A stretch of DNA of 64,000 nt from FEN-1279 sp964501535 (GCA_964501535.1 CAZCSV010000005.1:1-64000); one strand, 5' to 3'. Shown: positions 39,001 through 47,115, counted from the first letter of the stretch. Numbers and translations are program-made. Notes: generated from the letters alone by a model not told the origin.

Positions 39001-39090
39001 ACGAAGAACGATGCGTTTTATTCAGCACAGAAGGAGATGAGGAAAAAATATCCGCCTTATTACTGGGCGGCATTTGTGATGGTGGAATAA
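36001..39090 (+). CDS. Exported TPR-CHAT protease (copy 2)
   Basis: A 1029-residue paralogue of the preceding protein. It has a Sec signal peptide (about 1-20, ending NIFSQ), about ten 42-residue TPRs (30-485) and a C-terminal CHAT domain with His869 in HIATHG and Cys945 in LSACETG. From LSACETG to the C terminus the two paralogues are almost identical apart from a few substitutions, whereas the TPR parts have diverged in repeat number and surface residues. This suggests a tandem duplication in which the protease core is kept and the recognition arm varies. Most likely location is the periplasm. The ATG lies 11 bp after the stop of copy 1. Substrate is unknown. Confidence 0.9.
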   Translation: MGKIIYVFLILFLFASNIFSQSWKELNEKAMDFYKSNDMVNAEIFGKKSIEQCEKEFGKNSENYAISLTNLSFIYQRLEKFEEAEENLKEAVKIRKDIFGESNYEYAVSLWNLSDLYRNIGKFNEAEVYLLKYLKITTQVKGENSIEYAEGLDGLAHCYTKKGNFYDAEESLLKSMEIKKSLIGTDNSSYSVTMNDLGVLYGQTGKCEEAEKYIKEAMRIDRIIYGEKSSDYAADLNNLALLYCETGNFYKAESLFKEVKKIRKNTLGEKDPSYASTLHDLGLLYDDMGRYEEAEKLYKESIKLTKEVLGTKNEYYAQYLNSLATLYNRSNRESEAKKLFYECLDIIKSLYGESSPYLAFTLNNIAWFYKSIGNYAESEKLYFQSAKIIKEIYGEKHSFYATNLGNLATLNIKTGNYTKAEKLMLEAISIRKEVLGERHPDYINSIFNLADLYSATDRLDEAEPLYRETNENLLDRINTYYPYLSEKEKSQFLKTIEIRFEHFNSFALKRYAGNPLISNDMLELSLATKGIILSSSTKVRNNIIYSGDSSLIADYKAYINIKDLLINATSMTVSERQKKSIDIEKLETDVNELEKNLSLRSEIFSTDVEKRKITISDLKKATGNGEALIDYINFYNIDSRGEIYSVYGALILKKDYEYPLFLELCREEDIEAVLSVSAESRNSYINDIEKSYKLYSLIWEPLEPYLQDIKTIKLSAAGLLNKVSFSVLTGEDDELLFDKHIIKIYGNLKDIVLKENEGNLRNEELSASVFGGAVFDLEYRVTDETPKKFLREEGGDWMPPPGNIIIENRMAAKKWVYLPGTMKEAIIIDSILKNKNINSQLRIKEDASENVLRDLNYKNSPSILHIATHGYFYPEPPKDLEKTIKMNKFQLSGNPLIRSGLLLSGANRIWMGEEEVEGVENGILTALDISNLDLVNTELVVLSACETGLGEIKGGEGVYGLQRAFKVAGAKTIIMSLWKVPDKETVELMELFYTKWLVGMTKNDAFYSAQKEMRKKYPPYYWAAFVMVE

Positions 39091-39168
39091 GTCTTTGGGA
39101 TATATATTAATTAGTATTAAGAGACAAAAAAATATTTATTAAAATTATATTATACAGAACAAATTTTT

Positions 39169-42100
39169 ATGAAGTCGTATTTACTCGTTTTATTCATATT
39201 ATTTTCAGATTTTTGTTTTGCTCAATATAGAGCTCCTGAAATAAGGGTACAGATAGGGCATACGGATATAATAACTCAGACTGCATTATCGCCTGACGGA
39301 AAGCACGCATTATCAGCGAGCTGGGATAAGACGATAAAGTTATGGGAAGTGGTTACAGGAAGGCTTGTAAGGACGTTCGAGGGGCATGACGGGCGAGTAT
39401 ACGCGATTTGTTTTTCTTCGGACGGGAGCAAAATATTTTCCGGCGGCGAAGACGGGAAAATTATATCATGGGATATTTCTACGGGGGATATTTTAGGTAA
39501 ATACGAAGGACATAAAAACGAAATATTTTCAATAGCCATATCGCCGGTTGGAAGCATATTAGCATCGGCATCCGGAGCCGAAATAAAAATTTGGGATATA
39601 AGCACGAAAGAGTTAATAAAAACTGTTATGGGCAGTACAGGCACTATTTCGAAAATTAATTTTTCTCCCGACGGCAAGTATATTATTGCCACATCTCACA
39701 AGGAATTGGTGATGTGGAGCGTCAGCACAGGCGAAGTCGAGAGGGAATTCGATAATAACAGGTACGGACATTTCTATCCTGTTTTTTCACCTGACGGAAG
39801 ATATATTTTAACGGGAAGCGGAGACAGGATAATTAAGCTTTGGGATGCCGGGACAGGAGAATTAGTAAGAACTTTCGAGGGGTCCGAATCACGCGTTACA
39901 TCGGTAGCTTTTTCCCCTGATGGGAAACGCATCATTTCGGGTTGCGACGACCATTCGGTTGTATTCTGGGATGTTTCAAATTCACAGGTTATCAGTTCAT
40001 TCAATTCTCATAACGGAGAAGTCCGCTCGGTATGTTTTACGCCCGACGGGGAATATGTACTTTCATCTTCCGGTACGGAGATTATGTTATCCGAATCCGA
40101 GACCGGAAGAATGGTAAAAGCATTTGAAGGGCGTACGAATTCTATTTCATCCATAGTATTTACTCCGGACGGGAAGTATATTCTGACGGGTTGTTTTGAC
40201 AACACATTAAAGCTCTGGGAAGTATCTACGGGAAAGCTAATCAGGATTTTCGAAGGACACGAAGGGATAATAAAGTCCATCGATGTTTCGTCTGACGGAA
40301 AGTATGCAATATCGGGGTCAGCCGACAGCAAAGTCGGAATTTGGGATATATCTACGGCAAAGTTAGTCAGGGTTTTAGAAGGGCACAAAGATATTGTGAC
40401 GTCAGTAAAATTTTCACCGGATAATAATTTTGTACTATCATCGAGCTGGGACAATACGGTAAAGCTATGGGATTTATCGGACGGTAGGCTTATTCATACG
40501 TTTCAGGGTCATCAATGGTATGTGACTTCGGTTGCATTTTCGCCTAACGGCAAGTATATGATTTCGGGTGGGTATGACAATAAGATAAATTTATGGGAAG
40601 TATCAAGAAAAAAGTTATTAAGGTCTTTCGATTATTCGGACAGAATAACAACGGTATCTTTTTCGCCTGACGGGGAAAAAATATTATCGGGGAGTTGTAA
40701 TAACATACTTGTCCTTTGGGATATAAATACAGGAAAGGTTACAAGAAGTTACGAAGGGCACAGTTATTGTGTTTCCTCCGCCGTATTTACGCCGGACGGC
40801 GAAAGAATCATCTCGGGGAGCGATGACAGGACTTTGAAACTGTGGGATGTTTATTCCGGAAAGAATTTAAGAACATTCGAAGGGCATACTAACACCATAT
40901 TATCTGTTTGCATTTCATCCGATGGGGAGCGTATATTTTCCAGCAGTGCGGACAATAAAATGAAATTATGGGATTTGAAATCTGGCACTGAGATTGCAAG
41001 TTTCATTACATATTATGATAAGGATTATATCGTTATAACGCCCGATAATTACTATTTGAGTTCAAAAAACGGAGTAAAGGTAATTGCATTTGTAATAGGG
41101 AACAATGCATACCCTCCCGAGCAGTACGACCTGAATTATAACAGACCGGATATCGTATTAGGAAGAATTGGTTTAGCGCCCAGGAGTTTAATAGATGCTT
41201 ATCACAGGGCATATATAAAGAGGTTGAAAAAAATGAATTTTAAAGAAGATATGTTTAACAACGATTTTCAGTTACCTGAAGTGAGGTTATTGACCGAAAG
41301 GATTCCACTGGTAACAGAAAACAAGAATCTGTCATTTGAGATTAGAGCGGATGATGCGAAATATAATCTCGACAGGTTAAATGTATATATAAACGATGTC
41401 CCGATATACGGTTGTCAGGGAATAAATCTCAGGGATTACAGCAGCAATACATATCAGACCGAGCTAAACGTAGAGCTTTCGAAAAAAAAGAACAAGATAC
41501 AGATATCGGCAGTAAACGAAAAGGGGGTTGAATCACTTTATCAGACATTTAACGTCAGTTATGAATCAAAGGCGACGAAGCCGGATTTATATTTAGTAAC
41601 GATTGCCGCATCGGGTTACAAAGACAAAAAGTATAACCTGCTTTATGCGGCAAAGGATGCAAACGATATAGCGGAACTGATGAACGAGAACAGGGAAAAG
41701 TATAACGAGATAAGGACAATGAGATTAATCAACGAAGACGTGAGCAGGGAAAACATATTGAAGGTGAAGGATTTTTTAATGCAGAGCAAAGTGGATGATG
41801 AGGTAATTATATTCATTGCAGGTCACGGAGTTTTGTCAAAGAGTTTCGATTATTATTTTGCCACATATGATATGGATTTTACGAATCCGGAATCGAGAGG
41901 AGTCACATTCGAAGATTTGGAAAGACTTCTCGATGCGATTCCGGCAAGGAAAAAGGTACTGCTGATGGACACTTGTCATTCGGGGGAAGTAGATAAAGAA
42001 GATATACAGGAAGTGAAAAAGAAGAGAGTTGAAAAAGGAGAAGTATTATTCAGAAATATCGGGGAAAGCGAGTATACATATAAAGACGAAAAAAGGTTAG

Positions 42101-42411
42101 GATTAAAGTATGTCGGGTATTTATTGCAAGATATGTTTGTTGATTTACGCCGCGGTTCGGGGGCGATAATAATCTCAAGTTCAGGCGGATTGGAATTTGC
42201 GTGGGAAGGAGGCGGATACAAAAACGGTTTATTCACATATTGCTTAATAGAAGGTTTGAAAACGAAAAATGCCGATATAAACAAAGACCTGGAAGTAAGT
42301 GTGGGAGAGCTTCAAGGTTATGTCAGCGACAGAGTTGTTAATTTGACGGATGGGGCTCAAAGGCCGACGTACCGTCGTGAAAGTTTGGATTTTGATTTTA
42401 TAATTTGGTAA
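39169..42411 (+). CDS. Exported WD40-caspase (C14) protein
   Basis: A 1080-residue protein with a Sec signal peptide (1-18, ending FCFAQ). Fourteen WD40 repeats follow (about 25-635), each with SPDGKxxLS and xLWDxxTGxLxxxFxGH elements; repeats 7 and 11 have lost some consensus residues. Fourteen blades make two seven-bladed propellers. After a beta-rich linker (about 640-800) comes a caspase domain (805-1080) with His886 in FIAGHG and Cys936 in DTCHSGE, the full metacaspase-type dyad. WD40-caspase fusions are known in Cyanobacteria and other complex bacteria, usually cytoplasmic. Here export is predicted. It lies 78 bp after CHAT copy 2 and 33 bp before the CHASE2 gene. Confidence 0.92.
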   Translation: MKSYLLVLFILFSDFCFAQYRAPEIRVQIGHTDIITQTALSPDGKHALSASWDKTIKLWEVVTGRLVRTFEGHDGRVYAICFSSDGSKIFSGGEDGKIISWDISTGDILGKYEGHKNEIFSIAISPVGSILASASGAEIKIWDISTKELIKTVMGSTGTISKINFSPDGKYIIATSHKELVMWSVSTGEVEREFDNNRYGHFYPVFSPDGRYILTGSGDRIIKLWDAGTGELVRTFEGSESRVTSVAFSPDGKRIISGCDDHSVVFWDVSNSQVISSFNSHNGEVRSVCFTPDGEYVLSSSGTEIMLSESETGRMVKAFEGRTNSISSIVFTPDGKYILTGCFDNTLKLWEVSTGKLIRIFEGHEGIIKSIDVSSDGKYAISGSADSKVGIWDISTAKLVRVLEGHKDIVTSVKFSPDNNFVLSSSWDNTVKLWDLSDGRLIHTFQGHQWYVTSVAFSPNGKYMISGGYDNKINLWEVSRKKLLRSFDYSDRITTVSFSPDGEKILSGSCNNILVLWDINTGKVTRSYEGHSYCVSSAVFTPDGERIISGSDDRTLKLWDVYSGKNLRTFEGHTNTILSVCISSDGERIFSSSADNKMKLWDLKSGTEIASFITYYDKDYIVITPDNYYLSSKNGVKVIAFVIGNNAYPPEQYDLNYNRPDIVLGRIGLAPRSLIDAYHRAYIKRLKKMNFKEDMFNNDFQLPEVRLLTERIPLVTENKNLSFEIRADDAKYNLDRLNVYINDVPIYGCQGINLRDYSSNTYQTELNVELSKKKNKIQISAVNEKGVESLYQTFNVSYESKATKPDLYLVTIAASGYKDKKYNLLYAAKDANDIAELMNENREKYNEIRTMRLINEDVSRENILKVKDFLMQSKVDDEVIIFIAGHGVLSKSFDYYFATYDMDFTNPESRGVTFEDLERLLDAIPARKKVLLMDTCHSGEVDKEDIQEVKKKRVEKGEVLFRNIGESEYTYKDEKRLGLKYVGYLLQDMFVDLRRGSGAIIISSSGGLEFAWEGGGYKNGLFTYCLIEGLKTKNADINKDLEVSVGELQGYVSDRVVNLTDGAQRPTYRRESLDFDFIIW

Positions 42412-42444
42412 ATTTTCTTATTTTATTATAATATCCGGATTTTT

Positions 42445-43686
42445 ATGAAAAGGATTTTACTAAGGTTCAGGCAGAGCAGGAACCAGACGCGTCTTATAAT
42501 AATCTGTCTGTTACACACATTATTCATGATATTCATTTCCCTTTGGCTTGTGAATCAGCACATTGTAATAGGCGACGAAAAAATACTCTTTCAGGTTACC
42601 GCAGGGATAAAGAAAATAATACTGGGAATTGAAAACAAGCCCGACCCTTTGGGATATATTTTCATAAATAATTCCTACGATAACATGCTGATAGAGAGGT
42701 ATGACGAAGAGGGTTTTCCCGTCGGAAATCAGCCGATAACGGACAGGAGGAAGCTTGCATTATTTTTCGACCGTTTAAATAAGAAGCCCGAAAGCTATAA
42801 GTATATAGTCTGCGATATTTTCTTCAAAGACTCTTCACAATATGACTCGCTGTTTATTTCGAAGGTAACAAACACGAAGAAAATAATAATTCCTTATCAT
42901 TTTAACGACTCCGGAAAAGCCGATTTACCTTTTTTAGACATTAACAAGGGGCTTGCGGATTACCGTTCGATTCAATACGTTTTTATGAAATATGCGTTAA
43001 CAAGCGACGACACAGTAAAGAGCCTTCCGCTTAAGATGTACGAGGATATAACGGGAAAGAAGTTTACAAAAAAAAGTATATTATCTTACGTTGACGGGAG
43101 GCCGAGTTTTAATACAATTGTAATAGATTTTAAATTGAGGTATTACGAACTGATAGACAGGAATGCCGAAAAAATGTATAACATCGTGAATCTTGGAGAT
43201 ATTCTGAGAATGAGCGACAGTATTTTTTACAAAGCTATAAACAATAAGATAATCCTAATCGGGGATTTTTACGAGAGGGATATTCATCAGACATTATTCG
43301 GCAAGATGTCGGGGACGCTGATTCTTTTAAATGTATATTTCACGCTGATGAACGGAGAAAACCTTATTTCACTCGGTCTATTTTTTCTGTTATTCATAGG
43401 TTTTCTCCTGATTTCTACAGAACTTTTTTCGGACAAGAGTCTTGGCGAGAGAAAAATAGTTGCAAAATACACGCAAAAAAAATTCGGGAAGTTTATTTTA
43501 AAATACTTAAGTTATGTTTTATATCTTTCCATTCTGTCCGTTCTGACGTATTTAATTTTCAACATACATCTGAATATTCTGGTAATTGCAGTTTACTTAA
43601 AATCTGTAGACTCGTTTTTAAAATATTTAAGAGAGAGAAAAAACAAAAAAAATAAAATATCGGAGGAAATAAAAAATGAAAGCTAA
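42445..43686 (+). CDS. CHASE2-domain membrane protein without output domain
   Basis: A 413-residue protein: TM helix at 16-36, an extracytoplasmic CHASE2 domain (about 37-305), then three TM helices (about 306-325, 352-371, 372-388) and a short Lys-rich cytoplasmic tail. CHASE2 hallmarks are VCDIFFKDSSQYD (about 122-134) and the C-terminal segment NKIILIGDFYERD...GTLILLN (about 267-296). CHASE2 domains sense unknown extracellular cues and normally feed a kinase, cyclase or GGDEF domain. None is present, so this sensor may signal to the exported proteases next door (inference). The stop overlaps the next gene by 11 nt. Confidence 0.85.
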   Translation: MKRILLRFRQSRNQTRLIIICLLHTLFMIFISLWLVNQHIVIGDEKILFQVTAGIKKIILGIENKPDPLGYIFINNSYDNMLIERYDEEGFPVGNQPITDRRKLALFFDRLNKKPESYKYIVCDIFFKDSSQYDSLFISKVTNTKKIIIPYHFNDSGKADLPFLDINKGLADYRSIQYVFMKYALTSDDTVKSLPLKMYEDITGKKFTKKSILSYVDGRPSFNTIVIDFKLRYYELIDRNAEKMYNIVNLGDILRMSDSIFYKAINNKIILIGDFYERDIHQTLFGKMSGTLILLNVYFTLMNGENLISLGLFFLLFIGFLLISTELFSDKSLGERKIVAKYTQKKFGKFILKYLSYVLYLSILSVLTYLIFNIHLNILVIAVYLKSVDSFLKYLRERKNKKNKISEEIKNES

Positions 43687-44476
43687 ATTTATTTTTTTAT
43701 TATTTGCACTTACGGTTTTTTTCGCGGGTATATTAAAAAGCCAGTGTTATACAGTATTATCCATAAAGGGGGAGATTATACTTGAAAAAACGGGACAGCC
43801 GATAAAAGAGATGGACGAAATCTGCTCTGACGACAAGTTAAAATTCTCATCCGCCGATTCGAAAGCGGCCGTATTGAGTCCCGAGCAGGGGAGATTTATT
43901 TTAAAGGTGTCCGGGAAAAAAAGGAACAGCGATTTAGCGGTGTTTGTCAAGTCGGTATTATTTCAGGGAACGGGTAATCTGAGCAGCCGGGGAACGGTAT
44001 CGCTGGAGACAGAGTTTGAAGACGAATATTTCGTAACAGGGATAAACAGGCTTCAGATTGATGTTAAGAATTACCCGATGACTTCAGATAAATTCTTTTT
44101 TCTCAGGTATAAATATAAGGATATGGAGGTGAACAAAAAGCTGAATTTTTCAAGCGATACTTTATTCTTCGATAAGGAGAACATATACAAGGTGGACAAT
44201 GAGTTGGTAAAGCAGGATTTAATTGAATCCGTAAATTTATACTATTACGAGAAAGACAATAACACGAGCACAAAAATTGCGAATTTTAAACTGGTTTTTG
44301 CAAACGAAGCAAAATTGAAAGCCGAATTAAATTCATATATAAACTTACTGAGAAAATCCGGAAAGGACAGGTCTTATATCGAGGAAGAAGTATTGCTGTA
44401 TATAATGGATGTCTACGGAAAAATAAACGTCGATAACACCAAGGACTGGATGAATAAGAATTTGGAATTATATTAA
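43676..44476 (+). CDS. Secreted FecR-like protein coupled to CHASE2 gene
   Basis: A 266-residue protein with a Sec signal peptide (about 1-22). The first mature region, YTVLSIKGEIIL followed by SDDKLKFSSADSKAAVLSP, looks like a FecR-type beta domain (sequence after a charged break, ending in a RGxFxLK-like strand). The C-terminal half is helical and charged. GGAGG at 43662-43666 precedes the ATG with a 9-nt spacing. Translational coupling to the CHASE2 gene (11-nt overlap) suggests that the two products meet at the membrane. I do not recognise a precise family; the FecR comparison is tentative. It is the last gene of the CHAT-caspase unit. Confidence 0.65.
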   Translation: MKAKFIFLLFALTVFFAGILKSQCYTVLSIKGEIILEKTGQPIKEMDEICSDDKLKFSSADSKAAVLSPEQGRFILKVSGKKRNSDLAVFVKSVLFQGTGNLSSRGTVSLETEFEDEYFVTGINRLQIDVKNYPMTSDKFFFLRYKYKDMEVNKKLNFSSDTLFFDKENIYKVDNELVKQDLIESVNLYYYEKDNNTSTKIANFKLVFANEAKLKAELNSYINLLRKSGKDRSYIEEEVLLYIMDVYGKINVDNTKDWMNKNLELY

Positions 44477-44629
44477 AGTGAATTAAAACGCAGTAATGTG
44501 TCATTTTCAGGTCGTCAACGGATGTTGATTTATAGATATTTTAGTCATTAGTATTTAATATTTTTCAATTAAAGGGATAACATTTTAAAAAACAGTTGCC
44601 CTGTATTAATAAATTAAATATTCATTAAT

Positions 44630-46336
44630 ATGCGAAAACTATTTACGTTTATAATAGTACTTTCTTTCTTTTTAACGACAAGTGAATGCCGAAGTCAATG
44701 GTATTCACAAACCAGCGGAACATCTACATATATTTCATCGGTTCATTTTGAAAACGATATGACGGGTTGGGTCACGGGCACAAGCGGAGCTGTAATCAGG
44801 AAGACAACAAACGGAGGTGTAAACTGGTTTACTCAGCCCAGCGGTCTCCCGTTCGGGTCTCTTAACAGCGTTTTTTTTATTGACCCTTTGACGGGCTGGA
44901 TAGTTGGTAATCAATATTATGACAGCACGATAATATTAAAAACAACTAATGGAGGGAGCAACTGGGTATTTATAAATCAGGGCGGCTCGAAAATATTTTA
45001 TTGCGTGTATTTTGTCAATCCACTAACAGGATGGGCAGTGGGTGAATCATCGAGTTATAGCGGAATAATTTATAAAACAACCAATGCAGGTACAAACTGG
45101 TTTCAGCAGACTGTTGCACCATCACCCGAATTTAATTCATGTTTTTTCCTGAATGAAAACGTAGGATGGGTAGGCGGTACCAACACATTTGCGCGTACAT
45201 CAAATGGCGGATTAAGTTGGGATACGGTTGGTTTGAATTTGGTAACGAGAGGATTATTTTTTATTGACCCTTTAATAGGTTTTATGGCCGAAAATTCGAG
45301 TATGGTTTACAAAACGACAGACGGAGGATTGACATGGAATATATCCTGCAGCGGAAACGGAACGATTAATTCCGTGTTCTTTATTAATCCTTTCACAGGA
45401 TGGGCTTGCGGGATAGGAGGAAAAATTTACAAAACAAGCGATATGGGGGCAAGCTGGGTCGTTCAGAATACACCTGTAACGTCGCAATTAACATCAATAT
45501 TTTTTGTATCGCCTCTGATAGGCTATTCGGCTGGTTCAAACGGAGTAATTTTAAAAACCATAAACGGGGGCGAGTCATTATTTAATACACAGACAATACA
45601 CAGGTATAATATAAACAAACCGATTTTAATCGGGCAGAACACTCTGGATACAATAAATGTCGTAACGAACAGTCCTTATTCCGGTTTTACATATGATGTA
45701 AATGTATATTTGGATACAATCTTTAATGATATAAACGGTAATCTGGAGATTATGTTATTACATCAGGGAATAACGGATACGATTGTATACAGGGTTGGGG
45801 GAAACGGTTCAAATTTCTTCAGGACAGTATTAAATGATTCCGCTTTGATTCCGATTGAAGGCGGAACGCCTCCATTCATCGGGCAGTACAGGCCATCGAG
45901 ACCATTAGCACAGTTTAACAATTTACCTACCGACGGGTTATGGATTTTAAAAATTTACAATCGTGCAAAGGATATAAATCCTACGGGGGTAATAAAATCT
46001 TGGGGTATAACAGTTTCATATTCACCCAGTGTAGGAATAAAGAAAATTGATGATATTATACCGGATGAATCAAAATTGTATCAGAATTATCCGAATCCAT
46101 TCAATCCTAATACGAAAATAAGATACAAGATAAAGGAAAACAGTTATGTTTCATTAAAAGTATTCGATATGCTCGGAAGAGAAGTTGCGGTATTAGTAAA
46201 AGAGAAATTACAGCCGGGGATATACGAGACTCACTTCAGGTCTGACAATTTACCGAGCGGAGTATATTTCAGCAAACTTGAATGTAAGGGTCAGAGTGAA
46301 TATAGTGAAACAAAGAGAATGGTTTTATTGAAATAA
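44630..46336 (+). CDS. T9SS-exported propeller protein with P domain
   Basis: A 568-residue protein. After a signal peptide (1-23, CRSQ) come Ycf48-like propeller repeats (25-310) alternating FxxPLTGWxVG and TTNGGxNW motifs, then a proprotein-convertase P-like domain (about 340-465) containing GITDTIVYRVGGNG and a LWILKIYNRAKDINPTGVI strand pair. The C-terminal 90 residues form a type A T9SS sorting domain (NYPNPFNPNTK, VFDMLGREV, LPSGVYFSKL, KRMVLLK). P domains usually stabilise or target a secreted protease, but no protease domain is present here. It is a single gene, 153 bp after the CHAT-caspase unit and followed by a strong terminator. Confidence 0.86.
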   Translation: MRKLFTFIIVLSFFLTTSECRSQWYSQTSGTSTYISSVHFENDMTGWVTGTSGAVIRKTTNGGVNWFTQPSGLPFGSLNSVFFIDPLTGWIVGNQYYDSTIILKTTNGGSNWVFINQGGSKIFYCVYFVNPLTGWAVGESSSYSGIIYKTTNAGTNWFQQTVAPSPEFNSCFFLNENVGWVGGTNTFARTSNGGLSWDTVGLNLVTRGLFFIDPLIGFMAENSSMVYKTTDGGLTWNISCSGNGTINSVFFINPFTGWACGIGGKIYKTSDMGASWVVQNTPVTSQLTSIFFVSPLIGYSAGSNGVILKTINGGESLFNTQTIHRYNINKPILIGQNTLDTINVVTNSPYSGFTYDVNVYLDTIFNDINGNLEIMLLHQGITDTIVYRVGGNGSNFFRTVLNDSALIPIEGGTPPFIGQYRPSRPLAQFNNLPTDGLWILKIYNRAKDINPTGVIKSWGITVSYSPSVGIKKIDDIIPDESKLYQNYPNPFNPNTKIRYKIKENSYVSLKVFDMLGREVAVLVKEKLQPGIYETHFRSDNLPSGVYFSKLECKGQSEYSETKRMVLLK

Positions 46337-46355
46337 AAATTTTATAAGTATTTAC

Positions 46356-46393
46356 AAAAAGCTGCAAAATTCAACAATTATGCAGCTTTTTTT
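46356..46393 (+). terminator. Terminator of the T9SS P-domain gene
   Basis: GCTGCA (46361-46366) pairs with TGCAGC (46381-46386), extended by five A before and seven T after, around a 14-nt loop. It separates the T9SS gene from the efflux operon. Confidence 0.85.
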
Positions 46394-46405
46394 ATTTATA
46401 AATAA

Positions 46406-46437
46406 CTTGACAAGGAATAATATTTCACATATTTTTG
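46406..46437 (+). promoter_or_regulatory. Bacteroidota-type promoter of the tetR operon
   Basis: CTTG at 46406-46409 (within TTGACA) is followed after 20 bp by TATTTTTG at 46430-46437, an exact match to the Bacteroidota -7 consensus TAnnTTTG at its normal spacing. A conventional -35 TTGACA reading gives only a poor -10. Transcription would begin about 46444, inside the palindrome that follows. Confidence 0.7.
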
Positions 46438-46440
46438 TAT

Positions 46441-46471
46441 TAACTAAATAGATGGTTAATCTATTTGGTTA
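46441..46471. promoter_or_regulatory. Palindromic operator, probable TetR site
   Basis: Arms TAACTAAATAGAT (46441-46453) and ATCTATTTGGTTA (46459-46471) match as an inverted repeat at 12 of 13 positions around GGTTA. The site covers the predicted transcription start and lies 20 bp before the tetR ATG, the classic position for TetR-family autorepression. That TetR itself binds it is inferred. Confidence 0.75.
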
Positions 46472-46490
46472 AATTAAATAATTAAATCAT

Positions 46491-47114
46491 ATGGATAACT
46501 TAGAAATAAAAAAGGATATAAACACAGAAAAGAGAATTTTAGAAGCGGCACGGAAAGTATTTCAGATAAAGGGTTATTCAGGTTCGAGGATGCAGGAGAT
46601 TGCAGATGAAGCAAAGATAAACAAGGCGATGTTGAACTATTATTACAGAAGTAAGGAAAAGCTGTTCGAAGCAGTATTTAAGGAAGCCGCACAGGATTTC
46701 TTTCCGAAGGTATTTCAGTTAGTAAGTTCTGACCTGCCGTTATTTGAAAAGATAGAATTTTTCGTCGAAAAGTATTTGACATTTTTACAGAGCAATATGT
46801 GCATACCGGGATTTATGATAAATGAGCTTGCGCAGAATCCTCAGCGGTTAAAGGATTTTTTCGCAGACAACGAGATTAAGCCGCCCGAAAGGTTTTTACG
46901 GGAGATAAGTGAAGCGGTCGAGGCAGGTAAAATAATCCCAATAAATCCAAGAGAGCTGATATTAAATATTCTGTCTTTATGCATTTTTCCGATTGTTGCG
47001 AAACCGATTATAGAGACGGTATTCAATTTAAACGAAGATGCATATTCGCAAATGATAGAGTCAAGAAAAAAGCAAATATCCCAGTTTGTAATTAATGCAA
47101 TAAAAATCAAATAA
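46491..47114 (+). CDS. TetR/AcrR-family transcriptional regulator
   Basis: A 207-residue one-component repressor. The N-terminal HTH is clear: RILEAARKVFQIKGY then MQEIADEAKINKAMLNYYY and SKEKLFEAVF (about 15-60). The C-terminal domain (65-207) is helical and would bind a drug-like or lipid-like ligand. It lies first in the efflux operon, behind its own operator, as CecR does for ybhGFSR in E. coli. The tolC gene begins 1 bp after its stop, so it is co-transcribed with the exporter it is expected to control. Confidence 0.92.
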   Translation: MDNLEIKKDINTEKRILEAARKVFQIKGYSGSRMQEIADEAKINKAMLNYYYRSKEKLFEAVFKEAAQDFFPKVFQLVSSDLPLFEKIEFFVEKYLTFLQSNMCIPGFMINELAQNPQRLKDFFADNEIKPPERFLREISEAVEAGKIIPINPRELILNILSLCIFPIVAKPIIETVFNLNEDAYSQMIESRKKQISQFVINAIKIK

Positions 47115-47115
47115 T

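Noticed and set aside
33164..39090. Part of a type III-E CRISPR (Craspase) system because of TPR-CHAT proteins
   Set aside because: No repeat-spacer array, no gRAMP/Cas7-11 gene and no Cas1 is present, and both proteins have signal peptides, which a cytoplasmic effector would not.
39276..40454. Long minus-strand open frames opposite the WD40 gene
   Set aside because: They mirror the repeated WD40 codons, lack signals or families, and the plus strand is clearly coding.
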